64,000 nucleotides of DNA from Sphingomonas phyllosphaerae (GCA_036946405.1 JAQIJC010000001.1:1495001-1559000), one strand, 5' to 3'. Positions 1 to 10,535 are shown, counted from the first letter of the stretch. Notes: a model not told the origin generated them from the sequence alone. Program-made: numbers and translations.

Positions 1-851
1 TCAAGGTTGAGCCCGTCGGTATTCGGACGACGCCCGATCGACACCAGCACATGGCTCGCCTCGATCGTCGTCGCGTCGCCACCCGCGGCGGGCTCGACGG
101 TCAGGATCGCCTTGTCGCCCTCGACCTTGATCGCGGTGACCTTGGTCGACAGCTGGAAGTCGATGCCCTGCTTCTTGAAGATCTTGTTCGATTCCTTACG
201 GATGTCGCCGTCGAACCCTGGCAGGATCTGGTCGAGATATTCGACGCACGTCACCTTTGCGCCGAGGCGGCGCCACACGCTGCCCAGCTCAAGCCCGATC
301 ACCCCGCCGCCGATCACGACCAGATGCTCCGGAACGGTCGGCAGGTCGAGCGCGCCGGTCGAATCCACGATAATCTTCTGGTCGATCTCGACGCCCGGCA
401 GCGGCGTGACGCTGGAGCCGGTCGCGATCACGATGTTCTTCGCGGTCACGGTCTGCCCGGCGACATCGACGCTATGCGCGTCCTTGAACGCGGCGCGGCC
501 CTTCAGCCACGTCACCTTGTTCTTCTTGAACAGATATTCGATGCCGCCGGTCAGCTGCTTCACCGCGTCGCGGCGCTGGCCGTGCATCGTGTCGAGATCG
601 AGTTCGACCGTCGTCTTGATCCCCAGCTTCGCCATCGCGCCATTGGCGGCATGGTCGTACAGCTCCGACGCGTGGAGCAGCGCCTTCGACGGAATGCAGC
701 CGACGTTCAGGCAGGTGCCGCCCAGCGTCTCGCGGCTCTCGGCGCACGCGGTCTTGAGCCCGAGCTGCGCAGCGCGGATCGCCGCGACATAGCCGCCGGG
801 GCCGGCACCGATCACGAGGACGTCATAGTCGTACTGCTGTTCGTCAGCCAT
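1..851 (-). CDS. lpd: Dihydrolipoyl dehydrogenase (E3), C-terminus outside window
   Basis: FAD-dependent E3 of the 2-oxoglutarate dehydrogenase complex; it reoxidises dihydrolipoyl groups and reduces NAD. About 283 residues are visible. The FAD dinucleotide motif GAGPGG is at residues 15-20, the redox disulfide GGTCLNVGC has Cys47 and Cys52, and a second Rossmann motif GGGVIG marks the NAD domain. The frame runs off the left edge, so the dimer interface domain with the catalytic His-Glu pair is not seen. The ATG at 851 is preferred over one six bases upstream because GGAG then sits 8 nt away. It is the last visible gene of the odhA-odhB-lpd series, 129 bp after odhB. Confidence 0.95.
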   Translation of the reverse strand, partial: MADEQQYDYDVLVIGAGPGGYVAAIRAAQLGLKTACAESRETLGGTCLNVGCIPSKALLHASELYDHAANGAMAKLGIKTTVELDLDTMHGQRRDAVKQLTGGIEYLFKKNKVTWLKGRAAFKDAHSVDVAGQTVTAKNIVIATGSSVTPLPGVEIDQKIIVDSTGALDLPTVPEHLVVIGGGVIGLELGSVWRRLGAKVTCVEYLDQILPGFDGDIRKESNKIFKKQGIDFQLSTKVTAIKVEGDKAILTVEPAAGGDATTIEASHVLVSIGRRPNTDGLNL

Positions 852-864
852 TTCCATGTCTCCA

Positions 865-968
865 CCCCGGCGCACGCCGGGGGCCAGTTACGGGCCGGAG
901 ATAGGGACCGCCGCGCCCGGTTACATCTGCTTTCCCAACTGGACCCCGGCGTTCGCCGGGGTGGTGCG
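865..968. repeat. Two REP-like palindromes between odhB and lpd
   Basis: The odhB-lpd gap holds a short palindrome at about 865-883 (CCCCGGCG cac GCCGGGG) and a larger element at 931-968 with tail TTTCCCAACTGGA followed by CCCCGGCG ttc GCCGGGG. The tail plus palindrome recurs at 6285-6318 and 6627-6662, so this is a dispersed repeat family. The stems could also stall RNases or attenuate transcription, but no T-run follows. Confidence 0.75.
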
Positions 969-980
969 TTGGGCTAGGTC

Positions 981-2192
981 TTACAGGTCGATCAGGATGC
1001 GCGTCGGATCCTCGATCGCGTTCTTCAGCGCGACGAGGAAGGTCACCGCCTCGCGGCCGTCGATCAGGCGGTGGTCGTAGCTGAGCGCCAGATACATCAT
1101 CGGCCGCACCACGACCTGACCGTCACGCACCACCGGACGCTCCTCGATGCGGTGCAGGCCGAGCACCGCCGACTGCGGCGGGTTGATGATCGGGGTCGAC
1201 ATCAGCGAGCCGAACACGCCGCCGTTCGAGATTGTGAAGGTGCCGCCCTTCATCTCGTCCATCTTGAGCGTGCCGTCCTTGGCGCGCTTGCCGAAGTCGC
1301 CGATCGTCCTCTCGATGCCCGCGACCGACAGGTCCTGCGCGTCGCGGATCACCGGCACGACCAGGCCGTTCGGCGCGCTGACCGCGACCGAGATGTCGGC
1401 ATAATCGTGGTAGACGATCTCGTCGCCCTCGACCGAGGCGTTGACCGACGGGATGTCCTTCAGCGCCATCGTCGCGGCCTTCACGAAGAAGCCCATGAAG
1501 CCCAGCCGGACGCCGTGCTTCTTCTCGAACAGATCCTTGTACTTGGCGCGCGCCTCGATCACCGCGGTCATGTCGACGTCGTTGAACGTCGTCAGCATCG
1601 CGGCGGTGTTCTGCGCTTCCTTCAGGCGCTTGGCGATCGTCTGGCGCAGGCGCGTCATCTTGACGCGCTCCTCCTTGCGGCCACCCGACGTCGGTGCCGC
1701 AGCCGGTGCGGCCTGCGCTTCCGGCGCGCTCGTCGGCTTGGTCGACGCCGCGGCGGCGACATCTTCCTTGGTCAGGCGACCGTCCTTGCCGGTGCCCTTG
1801 ACCGTCGAGGGATCGACGCCGTGTTCGAGCACCGCGCGACGCACCGACGGCGACAGCGCCGCCGCGGCATCACCCGAGGGCGCGGACGAGGCGGCCGGGG
1901 TCGGGCTTTCGGTCACCGCCGGCTGCGGCGCGGCGCTCTTCGCCGGCGCGCCATCACCGCTCTCGATCGTGGCGATCAGTGCGCCGACCTCGACCGTGTC
2001 GCCGACCTTGACCGCATGCTGCCCCATTACGCCTGCAACGGGTGAGGGGACTTCGACCGAGACCTTGTCGGTCTCGAGGCTCGCAATGGGCTCGTCGGCG
2101 GCGACCGCATCGCCGGGCTGCTTCAGCCATTCGCCGACCGTCGCTTCGGTGATCGATTCGCCCAGCGTGGGGACCAGAACTTCGGTTGCCAT
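981..2192 (-). CDS. odhB (sucB): 2-oxoglutarate dehydrogenase E2, dihydrolipoyllysine succinyltransferase
   Basis: E2 core of the 2-oxoglutarate dehydrogenase complex, transferring succinyl from lipoate to CoA. 403 residues, normal length. Order: lipoyl domain (1-75) with the lipoylated Lys43 in ETDKVSVEV; an Ala/Pro/Ser-rich linker; a peripheral E3-binding domain near 113-150 ([15 protein letters not shown]); a second linker; and the catalytic acetyltransferase domain (about 175-403) with the active-site signature HRLIDG, His374 and Asp378. It lies between odhA and lpd on the same strand, so E1, E2 and E3 are encoded in reaction order. Confidence 0.97.
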   Translation of the reverse strand: MATEVLVPTLGESITEATVGEWLKQPGDAVAADEPIASLETDKVSVEVPSPVAGVMGQHAVKVGDTVEVGALIATIESGDGAPAKSAAPQPAVTESPTPAASSAPSGDAAAALSPSVRRAVLEHGVDPSTVKGTGKDGRLTKEDVAAAASTKPTSAPEAQAAPAAAPTSGGRKEERVKMTRLRQTIAKRLKEAQNTAAMLTTFNDVDMTAVIEARAKYKDLFEKKHGVRLGFMGFFVKAATMALKDIPSVNASVEGDEIVYHDYADISVAVSAPNGLVVPVIRDAQDLSVAGIERTIGDFGKRAKDGTLKMDEMKGGTFTISNGGVFGSLMSTPIINPPQSAVLGLHRIEERPVVRDGQVVVRPMMYLALSYDHRLIDGREAVTFLVALKNAIEDPTRILIDL

Positions 2193-2240
2193 CTCAAACC
2201 TCGTCGTCGCGGCCGTGGCCGTTAAGTGTCGTTAGCAGAT

Positions 2241-2256
2241 CCCGGCGCATGCCGGG
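2241..2256. repeat. Short palindrome between odhA and odhB
   Basis: CCCGGC gcat GCCGGG, a short member of the same GC-rich palindrome type seen throughout these intergenic gaps. No T-run, so not called as a terminator. Confidence 0.5.
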
Positions 2257-2266
2257 ACCGTGATCG

Positions 2267-5236
2267 TCAGGCGGTTGGCGCCGCTGCCTTCTTCGTCGTC
2301 TCGGCCTCGCGCGTGCGGCGGATTTCGTCGCGCACGTTATGCCCCAAAGCGTCGGCGATCAGCGCGCCCTGTTCCGCCTGGTGACGCTTCATCAGGCCGG
2401 TGGCGGGCGAGGCCGCCGCGGTGCGGCCGGCATAGCGCGGCCGGGCGACGCGCGCCTTGGCGATGCCCAGCGCCTCCTCGATGAACGGCTCGACGAAGAA
2501 CCAGTAACCGTTGTTGCGCGGCTCTTCCTGCGCCCAGATCACCTCCTCGAGGTTAGGCATCCGCGCGATCCGCGCGGCGAGCGCCTCGGTCGGGAACGGA
2601 TAGAGCTGCTCGACGCGGACGATCTGCGTGTTCTTGTCGCCCGCTGCGTCGCGCGCTTCCATCAGGTCGTAGGAGACCTTGCCGGTGCACAGCACCAGCC
2701 GCTTCGTCTCGGTATCCGCCGGTGCCGACGGGTCGGAGAGGATGCGGCGGAAGTGCGAGTCGCCGAGGAAGTCCGCCGCGCTGCTCACCGCCAGCTTGTG
2801 ACGCAGCAGCGACTTGGGCGTGAACACCACCAAAGGCTTGCGGAAGTTGCGGTGCATCTGCCGGCGCAGCAGGTGGAAGTAGTTCGCCGGCGTGGTGCAA
2901 TTCGCGACCTGAATATTGTCGCCGGCGCACAGCTGCAGGAAACGCTCCGGGCGCGCCGAGCTATGCTCCGGACCCTGACCTTCGTAGCCGTGCGGCAACA
3001 GCATCACCAGCCCGTTGGCGCGCAGCCACTTGGCTTCGCCCGACGCGATGAACTGGTCGATCATGATCTGCGCGCCGTTGACGAAGTCCCCGAACTGCGC
3101 CTCCCACATCACCAGAGTCTTCGGGTCTGCGAGCGCATAGCCGTACTCGAACCCGAGCACGCCATATTCGGACAGCGGGCTGTCGAGCACCTCAAAGCTG
3201 CCGTGCGGGATCGTCCACAGCGGCACGAACTTGTGCTCGTCGGTCTGATCGACCCACACCGCATGACGCTGCGAGAAGGTGCCGCGGCCCGAATCCTGAC
3301 CGGACAGGCGGACGCCGTAACCCTCGTGAAGCAGCGAGCCGAACGCCAGCGCCTCGCCGGTCGCCCAGTCGAAGTTGCTGCCGGTTTCGAACATCTGCCG
3401 CTTGGCGTCGAGCACGCGCGACAGCGTCTTGTGGATCGCGATCGTCTCCGGGACCGTGGTCAGCGTGCGACCGATCGAGTCGAACAGCTTTTGCTCGATC
3501 CCGGTCTCGACGCTGCGCCGCGCGCTTTCGGCGTCGGCAGGCGCGTGGAGCCCCGACCAGCGGCCCGCGAACCAGTCGGCCTTGTTCGGCTTGTAGCTCG
3601 CCCCAGCCTCGAATTCGCCCTCGAGCAAGGTCACGTACTGCTTGACGTTGTCGTCGACCCACGCCTGATCCACCACGCCCTCGGCGACCAGCCGCTTGCT
3701 GTAGATGTCGCTGACCGGCGGATGCTCGCGGATCGCCTTGTACATCAATGGCTGGGTGAAGCCCGGTTCGTCGCCCTCGTTGTGGCCGAAGCGGCGATAG
3801 CACCACATGTCGATCACGACGTCGCGGTGGAACTTCTGGCGATATTCGATCGCCATCTTGGTCGCGAACGTGACCGCCTCGGGATCGTCGCCGTTGACGT
3901 GGAAGATCGGTGCCTGCACGCCCTTCGCGACGTCGGACGGGTAGGGCGACGAGCGCGCGAACTGCGGGCTGGTCGTGAAGCCGATCTGGTTGTTGATGAC
4001 GAAGTGGACGCAGCCGCCGGTGTTGTAGCCGCGAATGCCCGAGAAGCCGAGGCACTCCCAGACGATGCCCTGGCCCGCGAAGGCCGCGTCGCCGTGGATC
4101 AGCACCGGCAGCGAGCGCGAATGCGTCTCCAGATCGCCCGCGATCTGCTGGATCGCGCGCGTCTTGCCGAGCACGACCGGATCGGCCGCCTCGAGGTGCG
4201 ACGGGTTGGCGACCAGCGACATATGGACCTTGTGCCCGTCGAACTCGCGGTCAGTGGAGGTGCCGAGGTGATACTTCACGTCGCCCGAGCCGCCGATGTC
4301 GTCGGGGTTGGCCGAGCCGCCGGCGAACTCATGGAAGATCACGCGCAGCGGCTTGCCCATGACGTTGGCGAGCACGTTCAGGCGGCCGCGGTGCGCCATG
4401 CCGAACACGATCTCGTTGACGCCCGCCGCGCCGCCGTACTTGATGACGCTTTCCAGCGCGGGGATCATGCTCTCGCCGCCGTCGAGCCCGAAGCGCTTCG
4501 TGCCGACATATTTGCGGCCGAGGAACTTCTCCCACTGCTCGGCCTCGATCACCTTGTTGAGGATCGCCTTCTTGCCTTGCGCGGTGAACTCGACCTGCTT
4601 GTCCTTGCCCTCCATGCGCTCCTGGAGGAACTTGCGCTCCTCGACATCGGCGATGTGCATGAACTCGAGCCCGACGTTGCCGCAGTAATTGGCGCGCAGC
4701 GTGTCGACCAGTTCGCGGATCGTCGCCCATTGCAGCCCCAGCGAGCCGCCGAGATAGACCGGGCGGTCGATGTCGCTGTCGGAGAAGCCGTGATATTCGG
4801 TGGTCAGATCGGCCGGCAGCTCGCGCAGGCCCGACAGGCCGAGCGGGTCGAGGTTGGCGGCGAGATGCCCGCGGACGCGATAGGTGCGGATCAGCAGCTG
4901 CGCGCGGATCGAGTCCGCCGCCGCCTTGACGATCGCGTCCTGCGACGGCGCTGCGGCGGCCGGGGCTGCGGCGGGCTTCCCGCCTTTTGCGGGCTTGGGC
5001 GCCGGCTCCATCTGCGTCGGGTCGAGCCCGGCGGTCAGGTCGTCGGTGGTGGTCAGTGGCCAGCGCTTGTTGGTCCAGGACGGCGCGCTCATCGAGCCTT
5101 CGAGCCCTTCGAAGAAATTGCGCCAGCCGGTGTCGACCGAATCGGGCGATTCCTTGAAGCGCGCATAGAGCGCGTCGATGAACTGGGGGCTGACGCCTCC
5201 GGCGATGTCGCTGAAATCCTGGCCTTCGTAGCCCAT
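2267..5236 (-). CDS. odhA (sucA): 2-oxoglutarate dehydrogenase E1 component
   Basis: Thiamine-diphosphate E1 that decarboxylates 2-oxoglutarate and reductively succinylates the E2 lipoyl group. 989 residues from the ATG at 5236, which has GGGAAG about 7 nt upstream; an in-frame GTG 42 bases further up adds only a non-conserved leader. The N-terminal E2-binding helix region (DALYARFKESPDSVD) is present, followed by the ThDP domain with HGDAAFAGQG and the metal-side NNQIGF segment, and the transketolase-type pyrimidine-binding domain near residues 630-830. It is an undivided SucA-type protein with no fused E2 domain. Downstream partners odhB and lpd follow on the same strand. Confidence 0.97.
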   Translation of the reverse strand: MGYEGQDFSDIAGGVSPQFIDALYARFKESPDSVDTGWRNFFEGLEGSMSAPSWTNKRWPLTTTDDLTAGLDPTQMEPAPKPAKGGKPAAAPAAAAPSQDAIVKAAADSIRAQLLIRTYRVRGHLAANLDPLGLSGLRELPADLTTEYHGFSDSDIDRPVYLGGSLGLQWATIRELVDTLRANYCGNVGLEFMHIADVEERKFLQERMEGKDKQVEFTAQGKKAILNKVIEAEQWEKFLGRKYVGTKRFGLDGGESMIPALESVIKYGGAAGVNEIVFGMAHRGRLNVLANVMGKPLRVIFHEFAGGSANPDDIGGSGDVKYHLGTSTDREFDGHKVHMSLVANPSHLEAADPVVLGKTRAIQQIAGDLETHSRSLPVLIHGDAAFAGQGIVWECLGFSGIRGYNTGGCVHFVINNQIGFTTSPQFARSSPYPSDVAKGVQAPIFHVNGDDPEAVTFATKMAIEYRQKFHRDVVIDMWCYRRFGHNEGDEPGFTQPLMYKAIREHPPVSDIYSKRLVAEGVVDQAWVDDNVKQYVTLLEGEFEAGASYKPNKADWFAGRWSGLHAPADAESARRSVETGIEQKLFDSIGRTLTTVPETIAIHKTLSRVLDAKRQMFETGSNFDWATGEALAFGSLLHEGYGVRLSGQDSGRGTFSQRHAVWVDQTDEHKFVPLWTIPHGSFEVLDSPLSEYGVLGFEYGYALADPKTLVMWEAQFGDFVNGAQIMIDQFIASGEAKWLRANGLVMLLPHGYEGQGPEHSSARPERFLQLCAGDNIQVANCTTPANYFHLLRRQMHRNFRKPLVVFTPKSLLRHKLAVSSAADFLGDSHFRRILSDPSAPADTETKRLVLCTGKVSYDLMEARDAAGDKNTQIVRVEQLYPFPTEALAARIARMPNLEEVIWAQEEPRNNGYWFFVEPFIEEALGIAKARVARPRYAGRTAAASPATGLMKRHQAEQGALIADALGHNVRDEIRRTREAETTKKAAAPTA

Positions 5237-5274
5237 GTCACGCTTCCCCGGCCGCTCGGCTTCTCTCCTGTGCG

Positions 5275-5354
5275 TCACCCCGGCGAAGGCCGGGGTCCAG
5301 AGCCGCGAGCGGCCCGCCTGCCGCTCTGGATCCCGGCCTGTGCGCCGGGATGAC
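5275..5354. repeat. Double REP-like palindrome between sucD and odhA
   Basis: Two nested GC-rich palindromes: ACCCCGGCG aag GCCGGGGTCCAGAGC on the left and GCTCTGGATCCCGGCC tgtg CGCCGGGATGAC on the right. The pair can fold as one long imperfect hairpin, since CCAGAGC pairs with GCTCTGG. It fills almost the whole gap. Confidence 0.75.
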
Positions 5355-5365
5355 GTCGGGTCGTC

Positions 5366-6256
5366 TTACTTGTTGAGCACGCTCAGCAGCGTCGAGCCGA
5401 GCTCCGAAGGGCTCGCCGCGACCTTGATCCCGGCGTCTTCCATCGCCGCGATCTTGCTCTCGGCATCGCCCTTGCCGCCCGACACGATCGCGCCGGCATG
5501 GCCCATGCGACGCCCCGGAGGCGCGGTGCGGCCCGCGATGAAGCCAGCCATCGGCTTCTTGCGGCCACGCTTGGCCTCGTCGATCAGGAACTGCGCCGCC
5601 TGCTCCTCGGCGTCGCCGCCGATCTCGCCGATCATGATGATCGACTGCGTTTCCTCGTCGGCGAGGAACAGCTCGAGCACGTCGATGAAGTTGGTGCCGT
5701 TGACCGGATCGCCGCCGATCCCGACCGCGGTGGTCTGGCCGAGCCCGGCGTTCGAGGTCTGGAACACCGCCTCATAGGTGAGCGTGCCCGAGCGCGACAC
5801 GACGCCGACCGAGCCCTTCTTGAAGATGTTGCCCGGCATGATGCCGATCTTGCACTCGCCCGGGGTCAGCACGCCCGGGCAGTTCGGGCCGATCAGCCGC
5901 GACTTGCTGCCCGACAGCGCGCGCTTGACGCGGACCATGTCGAGCACCGGAATACCCTCGGTGATCGCGACGATCAGCGGCACCTCGGCATCGATCGCCT
6001 CGAGGATCGAATCCGCGGCGAAGGGCGGCGGCACATAGATGACGCTGGCGTTCGCGCCGGTCTTGGCGACCGCCTCCGCGACGGTGTCGAAGTTCGGCAG
6101 CCCCAGTTCCTCATGGGTGGTGCCGCCCTTGCCCGGCGTGACGCCGCCGACCATCTGCGTGCCGTAATCCAGCGCCGCCTTGGTGTGGAAGGTGCCGGTC
6201 TTGCCGGTCATCCCTTGCGTGATGACCTTGGTGTTCTTGTCGACGAGGATGCTCAA
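5366..6256 (-). CDS. sucD: Succinate-CoA ligase, alpha subunit
   Basis: Alpha subunit of succinyl-CoA synthetase: binds CoA and carries the phosphohistidine intermediate in the substrate-level phosphorylation step of the TCA cycle. 296 residues, full length. The N-terminal CoA-binding Rossmann domain includes [11 protein letters not shown]; the phosphorylated histidine is His253 in [13 protein letters not shown]. The beta subunit gene sucC, which precedes sucD in many bacteria, is not adjacent: upstream is a small GIY-YIG gene and then mdh. The partner must be elsewhere. Confidence 0.97.
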   Translation of the reverse strand: MSILVDKNTKVITQGMTGKTGTFHTKAALDYGTQMVGGVTPGKGGTTHEELGLPNFDTVAEAVAKTGANASVIYVPPPFAADSILEAIDAEVPLIVAITEGIPVLDMVRVKRALSGSKSRLIGPNCPGVLTPGECKIGIMPGNIFKKGSVGVVSRSGTLTYEAVFQTSNAGLGQTTAVGIGGDPVNGTNFIDVLELFLADEETQSIIMIGEIGGDAEEQAAQFLIDEAKRGRKKPMAGFIAGRTAPPGRRMGHAGAIVSGGKGDAESKIAAMEDAGIKVAASPSELGSTLLSVLNK

Positions 6257-6284
6257 TGTCGTCTCCCTAAATTCGGGAAGGATT

Positions 6285-6318
6285 GTGCCCCGGCGAAGGC
6301 CGGGGTCCAGTCGGGAAG
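6285..6318 (+). repeat. Left arm of inverted repeat flanking a GIY-YIG gene
   Basis: GTGCCCCGGCG aag.. followed by CCGGGGTCCAGTCGGGAAGG. The reverse complement of 6627-6662 matches it over about 30 bases with about three mismatches, so the GIY-YIG gene sits between two opposed copies of one REP-like unit. Confidence 0.75.
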
Positions 6319-6322
6319 GCGG

Positions 6323-6619
6323 TCATGGCAGGGCGATGCGATCGTACAGGTCTTCCCAATCGGGATTGAACCCTTCGATCTCGCGCACCTTCCAGGCTCG
6401 CTTCCACTCCTTCATCTGCAGCTCGCGCTGCCGTGCCGCGTCAATGCTGTCATACGCCTCGTACCAAACGAGAAGATGACAGCCGTACTGCCGTGTGAAG
6501 CCACCGATGACGCCGTTGCGATGTTCCCATACTCGCTTGGGAAGGTCGCTGGTCACGCCAAGGTAGATCGTGCCGTTGCGTCTGCTCGCCATGATATAGA
6601 CGAACCCGGCCTTTTCCAC
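6323..6619 (-). CDS. Small GIY-YIG domain protein (YhbQ/UPF0213-like)
   Basis: 98 residues, essentially one GIY-YIG nuclease fold: FVYIMAS and GTIYLGVTSDL give the two signature strands (YLG replaces the second YIG), with an Arg at the start of the following helix and Glu in QRELQMKEW. Related single-domain proteins are widespread, and their role is unclear; they lack the UvrC partner domains. The start is GTG, with GGGAGAAG ten bases upstream lying inside the flanking repeat. It interrupts the mdh-sucD series and is bracketed by inverted repeats, which suggests a small mobile or passenger unit. Confidence 0.85.
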   Translation of the reverse strand: MEKAGFVYIMASRRNGTIYLGVTSDLPKRVWEHRNGVIGGFTRQYGCHLLVWYEAYDSIDAARQRELQMKEWKRAWKVREIEGFNPDWEDLYDRIALP

Positions 6620-6626
6620 TTCAGGG

Positions 6627-6662
6627 CTTCTCCCAACTGGGCCCCGGCCTCCGCCGGGGCAC
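6627..6662 (-). repeat. Right arm of inverted repeat flanking a GIY-YIG gene
   Basis: CTTCTCCCAACTGGGCC CCGGCctccGCCGGGGCAC, the opposed copy of 6285-6318. On the minus strand its GGGAGAAG tail is positioned as the ribosome binding site of the GIY-YIG gene. Confidence 0.75.
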
Positions 6663-6673
6663 GAAGGAAAGTC

Positions 6674-7756
<1,083 letters not shown>

Positions 7757-8851
7757 TTAAGCTGTGCCATGCCCTTCGGCAAGATAGCTTTCGGAGCGCA
7801 TTTCCTCCAGCCGGCTGACCGTCCGCTGGAACTCGAACGCGCCGTCACCGCGTGGGTAGAGCTGGTCGGGTTCGGCGTCGGCGGAGGCCAGCAACTTGAC
7901 CTTGTGCTCGTAGAGCGCGTCGATGAGCTGGACGAAGCGTGCGGCCTCGTTGCGGTTGTCCGGCCCGAGCACCGGGATGCCGACGAGGATCACGGTGTGA
8001 AAACGGCGTGCGATCGCGAGATAGTCGGCGGCGCCGCGCGCTTCGCCGCACAATTTCTTGAACGCGAAAACCGCCACGCCTTTCAATGTCTTGGGTATGC
8101 GCAACGTGCGACCCTGCACGAGCAACTCCTCGGAGGGCACGTGCTGGCGATCCTCGGGCGGGTAGTCGGTGAGGCGGAAGAAGGCGGCGGAGAGGTCGGC
8201 GGTCGCCTGCTCGCCGTTGGGGACGCACCATGTCTTCTGCGCGCCGAGCCGGTCGCGACGGTAATCGACCGGACCGTTGAGGGCGATCACGTCCAGCCGC
8301 TCCTCGACCAAGGCGATAAATCCAAGGAAATGCTCGCGATTCAGGCCGTTCTTGTAGAGGTCGGCCGGTGCGCGGTTGCTGGTCGTCACCACCGTGACCC
8401 CGGCTTCGATCAGCGCGGTGAAGAGTCGCGACAGGATCATGGCGTCGGGCGAGTTCGTCACCATCATCTCGTCGAAGGCGAGCAGCCGTGCTTCGTCGGC
8501 GAGCGCCTCGGCGACGGGGAGGATCGGGTCGCCCTGTTCCTTGCGGCGCTCGGCGGCGATGCGGGCGTGGACCTCAAGCATGAACTCGGCGAAGTGGACG
8601 CGGCGCTTCTTGGCAATGTCGACGTGATGAAAAAAGAGGTCCATTAACATGGACTTGCCGCGACCAACGCCGCCCCACATGTAGATACCGCGCGCAGGGA
8701 TCGAGCGGCGCCGGAACAGGCCGGCGGTGCGCGGCTTCTCCAGCTCGGCGGCCAGCGCATCGAGGCGGGCGGCGCCGGCGGCTTGCTCGGCGTCGGGACG
8801 CAGTTCGTCGGCGGCGATCAGCGTTTCATAGGCGGCGAGCACCTTGCCCAT
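7757..8851 (-). CDS. zapE: Cell division protein ZapE (AFG1-like ATPase)
   Basis: 364 residues from the ATG at 8851. P-loop ATPase of the AFG1/LACE1 family; in E. coli ZapE associates with the Z-ring, and mitochondrial relatives act in protein quality control. Walker A GGVGRGKS is at 60-67, followed by the family segment MLMDLFFHHV; Walker B (LLAFDEMMVTN) is near 135-145, and the sensor-like TTSNRAP follows. The position directly upstream of mdh is typical of alphaproteobacteria. About 290 bp of gene-free DNA separates it from the sdhB terminator side. Confidence 0.93.
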   Translation of the reverse strand: MGKVLAAYETLIAADELRPDAEQAAGAARLDALAAELEKPRTAGLFRRRSIPARGIYMWGGVGRGKSMLMDLFFHHVDIAKKRRVHFAEFMLEVHARIAAERRKEQGDPILPVAEALADEARLLAFDEMMVTNSPDAMILSRLFTALIEAGVTVVTTSNRAPADLYKNGLNREHFLGFIALVEERLDVIALNGPVDYRRDRLGAQKTWCVPNGEQATADLSAAFFRLTDYPPEDRQHVPSEELLVQGRTLRIPKTLKGVAVFAFKKLCGEARGAADYLAIARRFHTVILVGIPVLGPDNRNEAARFVQLIDALYEHKVKLLASADAEPDQLYPRGDGAFEFQRTVSRLEEMRSESYLAEGHGTA

Positions 8852-9067
8852 GTCGTTCCTTCCAGCGTCGATGTTGCTGTGCACAATAAAGGGCTGCTTT
8901 GGGCGAGCCGGCGCGGCGGATCAAGTCGGGGTGCGGTGACGCGTGGTGACGCCTTCGTCGCGGCGGGTGCCGGAACGTGCCCGAAAATACCCCCCTTCGG
9001 CCGCGAACGGTGGCGCGATCCGCGCGATCGGGGCGGCGATCGACAAGCCCGGTCGCAAACGGGAACA

Positions 9068-9101
9068 CAAAAAAACCAGCGCCCCGGACGGGGCGCTGGT
9101 T
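9068..9101 (-). terminator. Rho-independent terminator of sdhB
   Basis: On the minus strand AACCAGCGCCCC gtcc GGGGCGCTGGTT forms a 12-bp stem followed directly by a run of seven T. It begins about 40 bases after the sdhB stop codon. This is the best intrinsic terminator in the left half. Confidence 0.9.
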
Positions 9102-9142
9102 CGTGTTGCGTCGCTCGCGATGACGGCGGCGAGCGCCCGGCG

Positions 9143-9925
9143 TCAGACCAGCCGCTCGACTTCCATCTTCTTGATCTCCGCGATCGCCTTGGCGGGCGAC
9201 AGCCCCTTGGGGCAGGTGTTCGCGCAATTCATGATCGTGTGGCAGCGATAGAGACGGAACGGATCCTCCAGCGCATCGAGCCGCTCGCCGGTCATCTCGT
9301 CGCGGCTGTCGGCGAGCCAGCGATACGCCTGGAGCAGGATCGCCGGGCCGAGGAACTTGTCGCTGTTCCACCAATAGCTGGGGCACGACGTCGAGCAGCA
9401 CGCGCACAGGATGCATTCGTACAGCCCGTCGAGCTTGGCGCGCTCCTCCGGCGACTGGAGCCGTTCCTTGCCGGCGGGCGGCGGGGTGACGGTCTGCAGC
9501 CACGGCGTGATCGACGCATATTGCGCGTAGAAGCGCGTGAAATCGGGGACCAGATCCTTGATGACGTCCATCGCGGGCAGCGGCGTGATCTTGATCTCGC
9601 CCTTCACGTCCTCGATCGCGGTGGTGCAGGCGAGGCCGTTGCGCCCGTCGATGTTCATCGAGCACGACCCGCAAATGCCCTCACGGCACGAGCGGCGGAA
9701 GGTCAGCGACGGATCCTGCTCCGACTTGATCTTGATGAGAGCGTCCAGCACCATCGGACCGCATTCGTCGAGATTGACCTCGAACGTGTCGTAGCGCGGG
9801 TTCTCGCCCGAGTCGGGATCGTAGCGATACACTTTGAAGTTGCGCATCGTGCCGCCCGGTTGCGGCGAGGGATGCTTCTGCCCGCCCTTGATCTTGCTGT
9901 TCTTCGGGAGCGTGAACTCGGCCAT
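9143..9925 (-). CDS. sdhB: Succinate dehydrogenase iron-sulfur subunit
   Basis: Complex II electron-transfer subunit carrying electrons from SdhA FAD to quinone. 260 residues. The ferredoxin-like N-terminal domain has the 2Fe-2S cysteines in CREGICGSC and a later Cys (LACTT); the C-terminal domain has [12 protein letters not shown] and CANTCPKG for the 4Fe-4S and 3Fe-4S clusters. The usual neighbours sdhC, sdhD and sdhA are not present on either side; upstream lie three VOC genes. The gene has its own terminator, so it is probably transcribed alone. Confidence 0.96.
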   Translation of the reverse strand: MAEFTLPKNSKIKGGQKHPSPQPGGTMRNFKVYRYDPDSGENPRYDTFEVNLDECGPMVLDALIKIKSEQDPSLTFRRSCREGICGSCSMNIDGRNGLACTTAIEDVKGEIKITPLPAMDVIKDLVPDFTRFYAQYASITPWLQTVTPPPAGKERLQSPEERAKLDGLYECILCACCSTSCPSYWWNSDKFLGPAILLQAYRWLADSRDEMTGERLDALEDPFRLYRCHTIMNCANTCPKGLSPAKAIAEIKKMEVERLV

Positions 9926-10064
9926 GCGCGCGTCTCGTCTTCGTCAGGGATCGTCGGCGCACAGGGGGCGCACCGGCGCCGTTACTCGGGCGGCGGGTAC
10001 ACGATCGCGAGGCTGGCCGCAAACATGCCCGTCGCCCGCCTAGTTAGCCATTATGCCCCGCGGC

Positions 10065-10535
10065 TCAAGAGGCGATCGCACGGTCCAGCGCCGCGACGTC
10101 GATCCGCACCATCTCCATCATCGCCGCCATCGCCTTGGCCGCGTGCTGCGGGTCGTTCATCAACTCGGTCAGGCGACGCGGCACGATCTGCCACGCCACG
10201 CCCCAGCGATCCCTGAGCCAGCCGCATTGCATCTCCGTGCCGCCATCGGCGAGGAAGGCATCCCAGTAACGGTCGACCTCCGCCTGATCGGCGCAGTCGA
10301 CCGACAGCGACATCGCCTCGCTATGCTGTGGACCCGGGCCGCCGTCGAGCAGCGCGAAGTGGCGGCCGGCGAGCGTGAACTCGACCGTCAGCACCTTGCC
10401 GGCCGAACCGCCGGGATAATCGAGCGGTGCGCGCATGACCCGGTCGATCGCGCTGTTCGGGATCAGCGCGGTATAGAAGCGCGCCTGTTCCTCGGCGGTG
10501 CCGTTGCACCAGATCCACGTCGTGACCTTGTCCAT
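10065..10535 (-). CDS. VOC superfamily protein, PhnB-like
   Basis: 156 residues. Resembles the PhnB / 3-demethylubiquinone methyltransferase-like VOC group: TTWIWCNGTAEEQARFY at the start, a GGPGPQHSEAMSL central strand, and the family feature DRWGVAWQIVP near 110-130. These proteins are usually small metal- or ligand-binding beta-alpha-beta dimers of unknown substrate. The ATG at 10535 overlaps the previous gene's stop codon (TGATG), so translation is coupled. Last of three consecutive VOC genes. Confidence 0.85.
   Translation of the reverse strand: MDKVTTWIWCNGTAEEQARFYTALIPNSAIDRVMRAPLDYPGGSAGKVLTVEFTLAGRHFALLDGGPGPQHSEAMSLSVDCADQAEVDRYWDAFLADGGTEMQCGWLRDRWGVAWQIVPRRLTELMNDPQHAAKAMAAMMEMVRIDVAALDRAIAS

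Noticed and set aside
2339-5353. 1004-codon plus-strand open frame opposite odhA
   Set aside because: Antisense shadow of a clear odhA with all family motifs.
865-6662. Intergenic GC palindromes as terminators
   Set aside because: They lack T-runs and recur with a conserved tail, so a repeat family fits better.
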